27,259 nucleotides of DNA. Source: an uncultured Butyricicoccus sp. GTDB lineage: Bacteria > Bacillota > Clostridia > Oscillospirales > Butyricicoccaceae. The notes beneath the pieces are model-generated. The model did not search any database. It was not told where the DNA came from and saw nothing but the letters and a program-made list of their open reading frames with translations. Of the stretch, positions 7,473-14,775 are shown one piece after another. Positions within the stretch are counted from its first letter, which is position 1. The number at the start of each line of letters is the position of its first letter. Location: contig UQVU01000011.1 of the NCBI GenBank assembly GCA_900544475.1, positions 1-27,259 on the forward strand, given 5' to 3'. Both the position numbers and the translations under genes were made by a program.

Positions 7473-8423
7473 ATGGCTAACAATCCCATTCCGGTATATG
7501 TCTTTACCGGTTTTCTGGAAAGCGGCAAGACCAAGTTCATCCAGGAGATCCTTGCCGACCCGAACTTTACCGAAAACGAAGTCACCGCGCTGCTGTGCTG
7601 TGAGGAAGGCGTCGAAGAATACGACGAAAAGTGGCTCGCCCACTACGGCACGGCGCTCGTTCCGATCGAGTCCGAGGATCGTCTGACCCCGAACATCCTC
7701 AAGCGCATCGAGCAGAAGTACAACCCCGACCGCATTCTCGTTGAGTACAACGGTATGTGGAAGCTGGAAACGCTCATGCAGGCGTTCCCGTCCCGCTGGG
7801 AGCTGTATCAGATCATCACAACGGTTGACGCGACCACGTTCGAGGTCTACTCGAACAACATCGGCCCGCAGATGTTCGAGCACATCACGACCGCCGACAT
7901 GGTGGTATTCAACCGCTGCACGGACGCGCTCAAGGAGATGCTGTACAAGAAGAACATCAAGGCGATGAACCCGCGTGCGGCCATCTATCTTGACGACCTC
8001 AACGGCAATTCCGAGGACTACTCGCGCAATATGCCGCTGCCGTTCGACATCAACGCTGACATCATCGACATCAAGCCGGAGGACTACGGCCTCTGGTACA
8101 TCGACGCGACCGGCGAGCCGGAGAAGTACGACGGCAAGACCGTCCGCTTCCTCGCGCAGGTCTACCGCGGCAAGGACGTTCCGGCAGGCTCGTTCGTGCC
8201 CGGCCGCTTCGGCATGGTCTGCTGCGCGGACGATGTGACCTTCCTCGGCTTCATCTGCCGCTACGACAAGGCGGAAGAGCTTGGCGTGCGCGACTGGGTC
8301 ACCGTCACCGCGTCTATTACGGTCGAAACCCTGCCGCAGTACCGCGGCGAAGGCCCGGTGCTCCATGCCATCGAGGTCAAGCCGGCCGAAAAGGCAAAGG
8401 ACGACATCGTTTACTTCAACTAA
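7473..8423 (+). CDS. COG0523-like GTPase fused to a DUF1980/YcgQ-like C-terminal domain
   Basis: The N-terminal half resembles a CobW-type P-loop protein with Walker A GFLESGKT (residues 13-20) and ILVEYNGMW (88-96) at the Walker B position. The CxCC motif is missing; LLCCEEG (Cys42, Cys43) lies nearby. NRCTD (147-151) stands where NKxD is expected. The C-terminal part (about 220-305), with FVPGRFGMVCCADDVTFLGF (Cys250, Cys251), resembles DUF1980, usually found on the YcgQ subunit next to YcgR-type permeases; this is recalled from the family pattern. No permease is in the window. GGGAGG lies before the ATG, 15 bp after the first GTPase gene, so the two are surely one operon. A metal-handling partner role is inference. 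Confidence 0.85.
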   Translation: MANNPIPVYVFTGFLESGKTKFIQEILADPNFTENEVTALLCCEEGVEEYDEKWLAHYGTALVPIESEDRLTPNILKRIEQKYNPDRILVEYNGMWKLETLMQAFPSRWELYQIITTVDATTFEVYSNNIGPQMFEHITTADMVVFNRCTDALKEMLYKKNIKAMNPRAAIYLDDLNGNSEDYSRNMPLPFDINADIIDIKPEDYGLWYIDATGEPEKYDGKTVRFLAQVYRGKDVPAGSFVPGRFGMVCCADDVTFLGFICRYDKAEELGVRDWVTVTASITVETLPQYRGEGPVLHAIEVKPAEKAKDDIVYFN

Positions 8424-8434
8424 GGCAAAAAGAT

Positions 8435-8473
8435 ACCCTCGCAGAGTTTTCAAATGCTCTGCGAGGGTTTTTT
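8435..8473. terminator. Bidirectional terminator between convergent genes
   Basis: A perfect 12-bp stem (8435-8446 with 8457-8468) has T runs on both strands: TTTTTTG after it on the plus strand and ATCTTTTT on the minus strand. It can end both the COG0523 operon and the PsiE-like gene. Confidence 0.9.
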
Positions 8474-8503
8474 GTTTTATATGAAGATTTGCTTGGAATG
8501 CCG

Positions 8504-8556
8504 GACGCCGCGCGGCGTCGGAACACATTTGTCGGCAAAACGCAGGTTTTGCGACA
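8504..8556. repeat. Two small palindromes after the PsiE-like gene
   Basis: GACGCCGCGCGGCGTC (8504-8519) is a perfect 16-nt palindrome. At 8530-8556 TGTCGGCAAAAC pairs with GTTTTGCGACA across a 4-nt loop with one bulged G. The second belongs to a hairpin type also found at 10118-10143 and 16143-16168. Confidence 0.75.
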
Positions 8557-8558
8557 GG

Positions 8559-9176
8559 TCATCGGATAACGTTTTTCTCCATCTGCTCGATGCGGCGAAG
8601 CTCTTCCTCCGCCTTGCGCTCGACGGCGGCTTTGAGCCGCTCCAGCTCTTCGAGCTCTTCATCGATGCAGAACTCGTCACGCTTGCGCATTTCGTCGTTT
8701 TTGAGGCGTGCTTCGGCCTCCTCCACGCTCTCCTGCACCGCGGCAGGCTGCGCTTCGTCCTTCTGCTTGTCCTCTTTCTTTTTCTTTTCCAGTTCGCGCC
8801 GCTTGTCCAGACGGGAGATGTACAGGAACTTTCGAATGACGAACAGCACGCCGACCGACAGCACGGCAAGCAGGTTTTCCTGCGGCGAGGTATGCTCGAC
8901 GATCATCTGACGCGCGATGGCAAGAAGCATGACGTCCACCACCGAGTCGATGGTGTAGCTCGTGATCATCTTGAGCATCTCCGCGCCGATCAGGATAAGG
9001 CACGCATCGCTCATGCGGTTCTGCAAATAGTGCGCGTCCCCGAGCAGGTCGGCGATGCTGGTCGTGCCGATAAGGCCGATGCCCGATATGATGCAGCCGA
9101 TCAGGATGAGCGCGCCGACCACCATTTCGATCATCGTCGCGCAGAACGACAATCGGTCCCGGAACTGGTTCTTCAT
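8559..9176 (-). CDS. PsiE-like membrane protein with charged coiled-coil tail
   Basis: The protein has 205 residues. Hydrophobic segments lie at about residues 15-40, 58-72, 78-92 and 100-115. The pattern ILIGAEMLKMI ... VVDVMLLAIARQMIV recalls the phosphate-starvation-inducible PsiE family, whose function is unknown. The C-terminal 80 residues are rich in Glu, Lys and Arg and should form a cytoplasmic coiled coil, which plain PsiE proteins lack. An AAGGAG ribosome-binding site precedes the ATG. A promoter with an extended -10 lies upstream on the minus strand (9254-9283). The gene is alone in its transcript, convergent with the COG0523 pair. The PsiE relationship is moderately supported; no function is assigned. 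Confidence 0.75.
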   Translation of the reverse strand: MKNQFRDRLSFCATMIEMVVGALILIGCIISGIGLIGTTSIADLLGDAHYLQNRMSDACLILIGAEMLKMITSYTIDSVVDVMLLAIARQMIVEHTSPQENLLAVLSVGVLFVIRKFLYISRLDKRRELEKKKKEDKQKDEAQPAAVQESVEEAEARLKNDEMRKRDEFCIDEELEELERLKAAVERKAEEELRRIEQMEKNVIR

Positions 9177-9253
9177 TTTTCTCTTTCTCCTTACTCTTCT
9201 CTCTTTTTCTCTTGCTGACTTTTTGACAAAATCTTAACAATGTTTCTGTTGAC

Positions 9254-9283
9254 ATTATAGCATAGGTCACGATTAAAAGGCAA
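9254..9283 (-). promoter_or_regulatory. Promoter of the PsiE-like gene
   Basis: On the minus strand TTGCCT (9283-9278), an 18-bp spacer and TATAAT (9259-9254) preceded by TGC form a good sigma-A type promoter with an extended -10, 78 bp upstream of the start. Confidence 0.7.
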
Positions 9284-9341
9284 TATGCTTCCGGATATTT
9301 CATGAAATGACCAAAAATCGCGCCTTATTTTTGTGAGCAGC

Positions 9342-9376
9342 CAAAGAAAAAGAGCACGGATACCGTGTCCGTGCTC
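9342..9376 (-). terminator. Terminator of the lipoprotein gene
   Basis: GAGCACGGA and TCCGTGCTC (9352-9360 with 9368-9376) form a 9-bp perfect stem with a 7-nt loop. A TTTTTCTTT tract follows on the minus strand, 12 bp after the stop codon. Confidence 0.85.
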
Positions 9377-9388
9377 CGAGTCCGCCTC

Positions 9389-10051
9389 TTATTCTCCGGC
9401 AGACAGTGTGTCCAGCGTATAATTTCCGGTTTCGCCCCCGCCTATGACGGTCAGCACGCCCTCATGCAGCAGAAAGCGTATCGCGCCGTCCTCGGACGCT
9501 GCGCTGTCCTTTGCGGCGGTCGCCGCGCCGCTCACGCCGTCCGAGAAGGCATAGGAAAAGGTCTCCGGGTCGGTCTGCGAAAGCGTCACGCTGACGCCGC
9601 TCGACTCGCAGGTATAGCTGCCCGACCAGTCGGCGCTCTCGCTCTCGTCCTCGGTCAGCATCGCGCCGTAGTCGCCCAGAACGCCCTCGCCCTCGTAGCT
9701 GTACCGCTCGCCTGTCACGCGGTCCACCGCGACCTGTCCGACCTCGCTGCCGTCCGAGCGGCGGCAGACCTCGAACACCGCAAATTCGTGCGTGTCGCCC
9801 TCGATTTCGCATTCGAGCTTTTCGTCCGACGGCGCGACCGCATAGCTTTCGCTGCCGAACTGCTCCCCCGCGAGCTGCTGTGACTCGTAAACCGATAGAA
9901 GCTGCGGCTTTTTCGCCTCTTCGCGGATAAGGCCCGCCTGCTCGGCCCGTTCGAGCGCCTGCGACTGCAAATTGACGCTCTCGGCCTTTTCTCCTGCGCA
10001 GCCGGTCAGGCACGCCGCAAGCAGCACGGTTACAACTGGCCATCGTTTCAT
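9389..10051 (-). CDS. Putative lipoprotein of unknown function
   Basis: The 220-residue product begins MKRWPVVTVLLAACLTGC, a signal peptide ending in a lipobox (LTGC, Cys18), so it should be lipid-anchored on the outer face of the membrane. The mature part is acidic, rich in Ser, Glu and Gly, with beta-type stretches and no catalytic motif that I recognise. The ATG at 10051 is chosen over the longer frame (from 10168) because GAGGAG lies about 10 nt upstream and the signal peptide starts there; the extra residues would read through palindromic intergenic sequence. It stands as a single gene with its own terminator. No family could be named. Confidence 0.8.
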   Translation of the reverse strand: MKRWPVVTVLLAACLTGCAGEKAESVNLQSQALERAEQAGLIREEAKKPQLLSVYESQQLAGEQFGSESYAVAPSDEKLECEIEGDTHEFAVFEVCRRSDGSEVGQVAVDRVTGERYSYEGEGVLGDYGAMLTEDESESADWSGSYTCESSGVSVTLSQTDPETFSYAFSDGVSGAATAAKDSAASEDGAIRFLLHEGVLTVIGGGETGNYTLDTLSAGE

Positions 10052-10084
10052 GGGCCGCGTTCTCCTCTCTTCTTCACCCCGACA

Positions 10085-10108
10085 GAAAAACGGCCGCATT
10101 AAGGCAGC
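10085..10108 (-). terminator. Weak terminator-like hairpin in lipoprotein leader
   Basis: On the minus strand GGCTGC and GCGGCC pair across CTTAAT with G-T pairs and are followed by GTTTTTC. It lies 34 bp upstream of the lipoprotein start, where it could stop read-through or attenuate. Confidence 0.3.
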
Positions 10109-10117
10109 CGCTGAGCC

Positions 10118-10266
10118 TGTCGGAAAACTATCGTTTTCCGACAATCTGTGTTTTGCTTCACAAAACACGGGCGGATAAAAGTTCCTATGCAGAAACTTTT
10201 ATCTCTCTCAGAGTATAAAAACCGTGATACATGCTCCCGGTTTTTATCAATTTGCTGTGCAAATTG
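10118..10266. repeat. Cluster of five hairpins
   Basis: Five palindromes follow one another in 150 bp: 10118-10143 (11-bp perfect stem, TGTCGGAAAAC), 10148-10168 (8 bp, GTGTTTTG), 10174-10203 (10 bp, GATAAAAGTT), 10215-10247 (10 bp, ATAAAAACCG) and 10248-10266 (7 bp, CAATTTG). No gene is supported in 10052-10421. Apart from these and the terminators at each end, I see nothing there. Confidence 0.85.
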
Positions 10267-10324
10267 TATTTCACACGCGCTGCCGCGCGGCTGAAACTTC
10301 CTGCTATCGCTCATTTCTGTCATC

Positions 10325-10353
10325 AAAAGAAAACGGCTGCTCACGCAGCCGTT
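10325..10353 (-). terminator. Terminator of the RND efflux operon
   Basis: AACGGCTGC and GCAGCCGTT (10332-10340 with 10345-10353) form a 9-bp perfect stem with a 4-nt loop. TTCTTTT follows on the minus strand, about 70 bp after the transporter stop codon. Confidence 0.85.
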
Positions 10354-10421
10354 CTCTCTCAGGCGTTGATACACCTATGATACAATATTTTACTGATTTT
10401 TGCAACCGAAAGTTTACGGAT

Positions 10422-13400
10422 TTATTCGGCAGAAACCGGGTCATCCTCCCCCTTGCCGCCCTTTTTGCCGCCGCGCTTGCCGTTTTTGCGGTGCGGCAGG
10501 CGAACGAGCTTCTTCAGACGCTCCGCCACGCTGTCGGTCAGCGAGTAGTAGACCGGCGTGATGAACAGGGTCGCGATCGTCGAAACGACCATGCCGGTCA
10601 TCATGACAATGCCCATCGGCTTCATCATCTCCGAGCCTTCGCCGCCCGAGAATACCATCGGCACAAGGCCGAGGATGGTGGTCAGTGCGGTCATGAGAAC
10701 CGGGCGGACACGGCGCGGGCAGGCGTTCAGGATGGCGGTGTTCTTATCCTCGCCGCGTTCCCGGCGCTGAAGCGTGTAGTCGATGAGGACGATGGAGGAG
10801 TTTACGACCGTACCGGCCAGAATGATAACGCCGAGCAGCGCGACCATGGACACATGGTTTCCGGTCGGCGCGAGCAGTATCATCGAGCCGAGCAGGCCGA
10901 TCGGCAGGATGAGCATGATCGCGATCGGCAGCGCAAACGAGTTGAACTGGGTCGCAAGGATGAAGTAAACGAGCGCGATAGCGACAGCGAGCGCCAGCAT
11001 CAGGCTGCTGGTGGTCTCCGCCATCTGGGACGCCATGGTGTCGCCGTTGCCGACCTCCACGCCCTCCGGCGCCTCGTAGGAGTCGAGCAGCGCGTTCACC
11101 TTTTCGGTGATGGCGTTCGCGTCACCGGACTCGCTTTCGCCGGTGATGGTTACGGTTTCCTTCTGGTTCTTACGGACGATGGACTGCGGGCTGAGTTCGG
11201 TGTAAACGTCAGCGACAGAGCTCAGCGGCACGTTGCCGCCCGTTGCGGTCGGCAGCTGCATCGAGCGCAGCGAATCCAGACTGGTCGCAACATCCTCGTC
11301 GCCCGAAACGGTGACGTCGTACTCTTCGCCGTTCATGCGGAGCGTGGTCGCGGTCGAACCGGTCAGCTCGCCGCGCACCAGACCGCCGATAGCCGCCGGG
11401 GTCAGGCCGAAGCGCGAAGCGTTCTCGCGGCGTACCTTGACCGCGACACGCGGCGTCTGCTCACCGGCCGAGGACTCGACGTTGATGGCGTCCGGAATGG
11501 CCTCGATTTTCTGCACGAGGTCGTTCGCCGTGTCGGCCAGCTGGTCATAATCGCTGCCCGTCAGCTCAACGCTGATGTCCGAGTCGGTGGACATGCCCAT
11601 GGATTCGCTTGCGGAAACCGTGATCTCGCAGCCCGCGATGTCCGCGAGGTCGCGGCGGAGCTGCTTGGTGACCTCTTGTGCGGAGCGGTCGCGCTTGTCG
11701 AGGTCAACGAGCGAAACCGTAACACTCGCGCCGGACGCGGACGACATGATGGAGGTCGAGTCGCCGGTCGAGTAGTAGATCTGCTTGGTTTCCGGCACGG
11801 TGTCCATGACGATGCCCGCGATGCGGTCCTGAATGGCGGCGGTATCCTCCATGGTCGAGCCGTTCGGCATCGAGATGGACACCGAAACCTGGCCCTGGTC
11901 CATTTCCGGAATCAGCTCCATGCCCGCCGCGGCGATGCTGGCGACGCTGATGACGCAGATGGCGAGCGTAACGCCGATGCCGGCCCAGCGGTGGGTGATG
12001 AGGAAGTTCAGCGACTTGCGGTAGCGGCGCATGAGCGGCTTTTCCACGATCGTGGTGGCCTTGAGCTCATCCGAGCCCGCCGAGGCGGCCTTGCTGACCT
12101 TGGACGCGCCGAGCAGCATATAGCACAGCAGCGGCACGAGCGTCAGCGCGATAATGAGCGAGCTGAGCAGCAGCGCTACGATGGTGATACAGAATTCCCG
12201 GAACATCATGCCGGTCATGCCGCCCGAAAGCGCGATCGGCAGGAATACCGCGATGGTGGTCAGGGTGGACGCCGTGACCGAGGTCATGACCTCGCCCGTG
12301 CCCTTGGTGCAGGCATCCCAGCGGTCGTAGCCGTCCGCGCGGTAGCTGAAAATATTCTCAAGGACTACGATGGAGTTATCGACGATCATGCCGACGCCGA
12401 GCGTAATGCCGCCGAGCGACATCATGTTCAGCGTGATGCCGAGCACGTTCATGATAAGGAAGGTGAACAGGATACAGCACGGCATTGCAATGGTCAGCGA
12501 CAGCGTTGCGCCGATGTCGCGCAGGAACACCAGAAGAACGATAGCCGCGAACAGCACGCCCATCCAGATGTTCGACACCGCGTTGTCAACGGTCAGGTTG
12601 ATGTAGTCGGACTGGTCCATGACAACGTCCGCCTGAAGCGACTCGTTGCCCGCGATGACCTCATTGAGGCGCTTTACCGCGCTCTCTGCGATTTTAACCG
12701 TGTTCGAGCCGGACTGCTTGTTGACCGAGAGCATGATGCACTCCTCGCCGTCAACCTTTGCGATGGTCGAGCGGTCCTTCGGCTGCATGGCGACGTCCGC
12801 GATCTGGCTCAGGCGGACCGTGCCGCCGGTCGGGAGTGAAATCAGCGCGTTCTTGACGTCGTTCAGCGACGAATACTCGCCGTCCGTGCGGACGCTGAGC
12901 GTCTGCGAGCCGTTATCCAGGTCGCCGCCCGGAATGGCCATGTTGTCCGCGCCGAGCTGCTGCGCGACCGAGGTGATGGTGAGGTTGTAGCCCTTGAGGC
13001 GTGCGGCGTTGGTCTTTACCGCGACCTCGTCCTCGTAGCCGCCCGAAATATCGACGGACGCCACGCCATCCAGTCGCTCAAGCGCCGGGGAGATGTCGTC
13101 CTCCGCGATGGACTGGAGGGCTGCAAGGTCGGAGCCGCGCAGCGCGACCTGAACGACCGGCATCGAGTCGATGTCGATGCTCATGACAGTCGGGTCGGAA
13201 GCGTCATCGGGAAGCTGGCTCTTGACCTGGCTGACCTTGTCGCGCAGGTCGGTCATCGCGTCGTCCAGATTGGTGGAGTCGGTGAACTGAATGATGACCA
13301 TGGACATATTCTCGGAGGAGGTGGACTGGAGCGTGTCCAGACCGGACAGACCCGCCACCGCGCTTTCGAGCGGCTTTGTGACCTGCTGCTCGATGTCCTC

Positions 13401-13568
13401 CGGGCCCGCGCCCGGATAGGTCGCGTACACGATAGCCGCCGGGATTTCCATGGACGGCATGAGCGCGAGGGGCAGGGTCGAAAAGCTGTAAAAGCCGAAC
13501 ACAATGACCATGAGATACAGAAGGATGGTCATTACATGGTGCTTGATAAAGGTTGCTGCTACTTTCAT
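10422..13568 (-). CDS. RND-family efflux transporter (AcrB/SwrC type)
   Basis: This is a 1048-residue inner-membrane proton-driven exporter of the ACR_tran family, which pumps drugs, detergents, peptides or lipids. It starts MKVAATFIKHHVMTILLYLM (first membrane helix). A porter domain with PGAGPEDIEQQVTKPLESAV follows, then the helix block with LGVGMIVDNSIVVLEN, which carries the Asp of the proton relay. The second repeat has PIGLLGSMILL and TTILGLVPMVFSGGEGSEM. Length fits the family. It is the last gene of a three-gene operon, 6 bp after the membrane-fusion lipoprotein gene, and its GGAGGG ribosome-binding site overlaps that gene's stop. In monoderm Firmicutes SwrC-type pumps act in surfactin and bile or lipid resistance. 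The substrate here is unknown. Confidence 0.95.
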   Translation of the reverse strand: MKVAATFIKHHVMTILLYLMVIVFGFYSFSTLPLALMPSMEIPAAIVYATYPGAGPEDIEQQVTKPLESAVAGLSGLDTLQSTSSENMSMVIIQFTDSTNLDDAMTDLRDKVSQVKSQLPDDASDPTVMSIDIDSMPVVQVALRGSDLAALQSIAEDDISPALERLDGVASVDISGGYEDEVAVKTNAARLKGYNLTITSVAQQLGADNMAIPGGDLDNGSQTLSVRTDGEYSSLNDVKNALISLPTGGTVRLSQIADVAMQPKDRSTIAKVDGEECIMLSVNKQSGSNTVKIAESAVKRLNEVIAGNESLQADVVMDQSDYINLTVDNAVSNIWMGVLFAAIVLLVFLRDIGATLSLTIAMPCCILFTFLIMNVLGITLNMMSLGGITLGVGMIVDNSIVVLENIFSYRADGYDRWDACTKGTGEVMTSVTASTLTTIAVFLPIALSGGMTGMMFREFCITIVALLLSSLIIALTLVPLLCYMLLGASKVSKAASAGSDELKATTIVEKPLMRRYRKSLNFLITHRWAGIGVTLAICVISVASIAAAGMELIPEMDQGQVSVSISMPNGSTMEDTAAIQDRIAGIVMDTVPETKQIYYSTGDSTSIMSSASGASVTVSLVDLDKRDRSAQEVTKQLRRDLADIAGCEITVSASESMGMSTDSDISVELTGSDYDQLADTANDLVQKIEAIPDAINVESSAGEQTPRVAVKVRRENASRFGLTPAAIGGLVRGELTGSTATTLRMNGEEYDVTVSGDEDVATSLDSLRSMQLPTATGGNVPLSSVADVYTELSPQSIVRKNQKETVTITGESESGDANAITEKVNALLDSYEAPEGVEVGNGDTMASQMAETTSSLMLALAVAIALVYFILATQFNSFALPIAIMLILPIGLLGSMILLAPTGNHVSMVALLGVIILAGTVVNSSIVLIDYTLQRRERGEDKNTAILNACPRRVRPVLMTALTTILGLVPMVFSGGEGSEMMKPMGIVMMTGMVVSTIATLFITPVYYSLTDSVAERLKKLVRLPHRKNGKRGGKKGGKGEDDPVSAE

Positions 13569-13574
13569 TCGGTT

Positions 13575-14747
13575 TTAACCCTCCCCGCCGTCAGAGGTGA
13601 CGACACGGACGGCGGAGCCGTCGGACAGGTAGGACTGACCCTTGGTAACGACGCGGTCGCCGGCGGTCAGGCCGGAGGTGATTTCGGTCTGGGTCTTGCC
13701 GACAAGACCGGTTTCAACCGTGACGCGCTTTGCGGTCGTGCCGCCCTCGTCCACGGTGAACAGATAGCGCTCGTTGTCGTTGCCGGTCAGCACGCACTCG
13801 GTCGGAACGGAGAGCGTATTCTCGCGGCGGTCGGTGTAGAAGATAACGGTAGCAAACGAGCCGATGGCCGGGTCGCTGCCGTCCGGAACGGAAACCGATA
13901 CGTCATAGAGGTTGGTCTGCTGGTTGGCAGCCGCCGGGAGCGACAGGATCTTCGCGGTCTTGACCTCGTCGGAGAGGACAGAGATCTGCACGCCCGCGCT
14001 GTCGCCGACATGGAGGCCCGCAAAGACGTCCTCGGAGACCGATGCCTTGATCTTCACGCGGCTGTCCTCCGCGATAACGACGGCCGGCTGCGCAGAGGAC
14101 GCCATGCCGCCCTGCACGACGTTCACGGTCGTGACCGTACCGGCGCAGGGCGCGGTGACCGTGCCGAGGGACGCCTGCTTGTTGATCTGGTCCATGCTTG
14201 CCTGAATCTGGGCAAGGGACGCGGCCTGCTGTGCGCGTGCCTGCGCAACGCCTGCCTGCGCCTGTTCCAGACCCTGCTTGGCCTTGGTCAGGTCCTGCTC
14301 GGCGGCGGCGCCCGCTTCGAGAAGCGCTTCGGTGTTCTCCACCGCAAGCTGCGCCTGCTGCACGCTGATCTGGGCGTTTTCGATCGCCTTGTCGGTCGCG
14401 GTCTTGGTCGCGTTGTACGACTCGCGCAGCGAGGACATGGTCGAGGTAACGGTCGAGGTATCAACGCTCAGAAGCGTCTGCCCCTTGGACACCTTGTCGC
14501 CCTCGCTGACGGAAAGCGTCAGCACCTGTCCCGCGAGCATCGGGAACACCTGCACCTCGTTGTCTGCGGCCACCTTGCCGTTTACCGAGTATTCGGTGCT
14601 CATCGCGCCCTGCGTTACCTCGGTCACCTCAACGGCGGTGCCGGACGGGGTCTGGTCGTCCTCCGCCGTGTCATCGCTCTGGCTGCCGCAGCCGGCGCAG
14701 AGCGCCATGGAAGCTGCAAGCAGCGCTGCCAAAATACGTTTTTTCAT
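13575..14747 (-). CDS. Membrane-fusion (HlyD/AcrA-type) lipoprotein of RND pump
   Basis: The 390-residue periplasmic-adaptor-like protein starts MKKRILAALLAASMALCAGC, a signal peptide with a lipobox at Cys20. It has a biotinyl-lipoyl-like half motif (VEVTEVTQGAMSTEYSVNGK ... GQVLTLSVSEGDKVSKGQTL), a long alpha-helical hairpin (about residues 125-200, rich in Ala and Gln), the second lipoyl half (GTVTAPCAGTVTTVNVVQGG) and a beta-barrel (about 240-330). Such adaptors link an RND pump to an outer component. AAGGAGGAG lies before the ATG. It is 28 bp downstream of the TolC-like gene and 6 bp upstream of the pump gene, which makes co-transcription nearly certain. Confidence 0.94.
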   Translation of the reverse strand: MKKRILAALLAASMALCAGCGSQSDDTAEDDQTPSGTAVEVTEVTQGAMSTEYSVNGKVAADNEVQVFPMLAGQVLTLSVSEGDKVSKGQTLLSVDTSTVTSTMSSLRESYNATKTATDKAIENAQISVQQAQLAVENTEALLEAGAAAEQDLTKAKQGLEQAQAGVAQARAQQAASLAQIQASMDQINKQASLGTVTAPCAGTVTTVNVVQGGMASSAQPAVVIAEDSRVKIKASVSEDVFAGLHVGDSAGVQISVLSDEVKTAKILSLPAAANQQTNLYDVSVSVPDGSDPAIGSFATVIFYTDRRENTLSVPTECVLTGNDNERYLFTVDEGGTTAKRVTVETGLVGKTQTEITSGLTAGDRVVTKGQSYLSDGSAVRVVTSDGGEG

Positions 14748-14775
14748 CGGTCTCCTCCTTTGGTCCCTGTCCTGC

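Noticed and set aside
6288..8528. Long minus-strand open frame of 746 residues with Met/Val-rich runs
   Set aside because: It is antisense to the two COG0523 genes. The Met/Val runs are the complement of the His-rich repeats. It has no ribosome-binding site or family motif.
10099..10374. Minus-strand open frame of 91 residues before the lipoprotein gene
   Set aside because: It runs through the tandem palindromes and has no ribosome-binding site or domain; it is best explained as repeat sequence.
10224..12839. Plus-strand open frame of 871 residues opposite the RND pump gene
   Set aside because: Shadow of a strongly supported gene; its His/Arg/Asp-rich composition is typical of antisense frames in GC-rich DNA.
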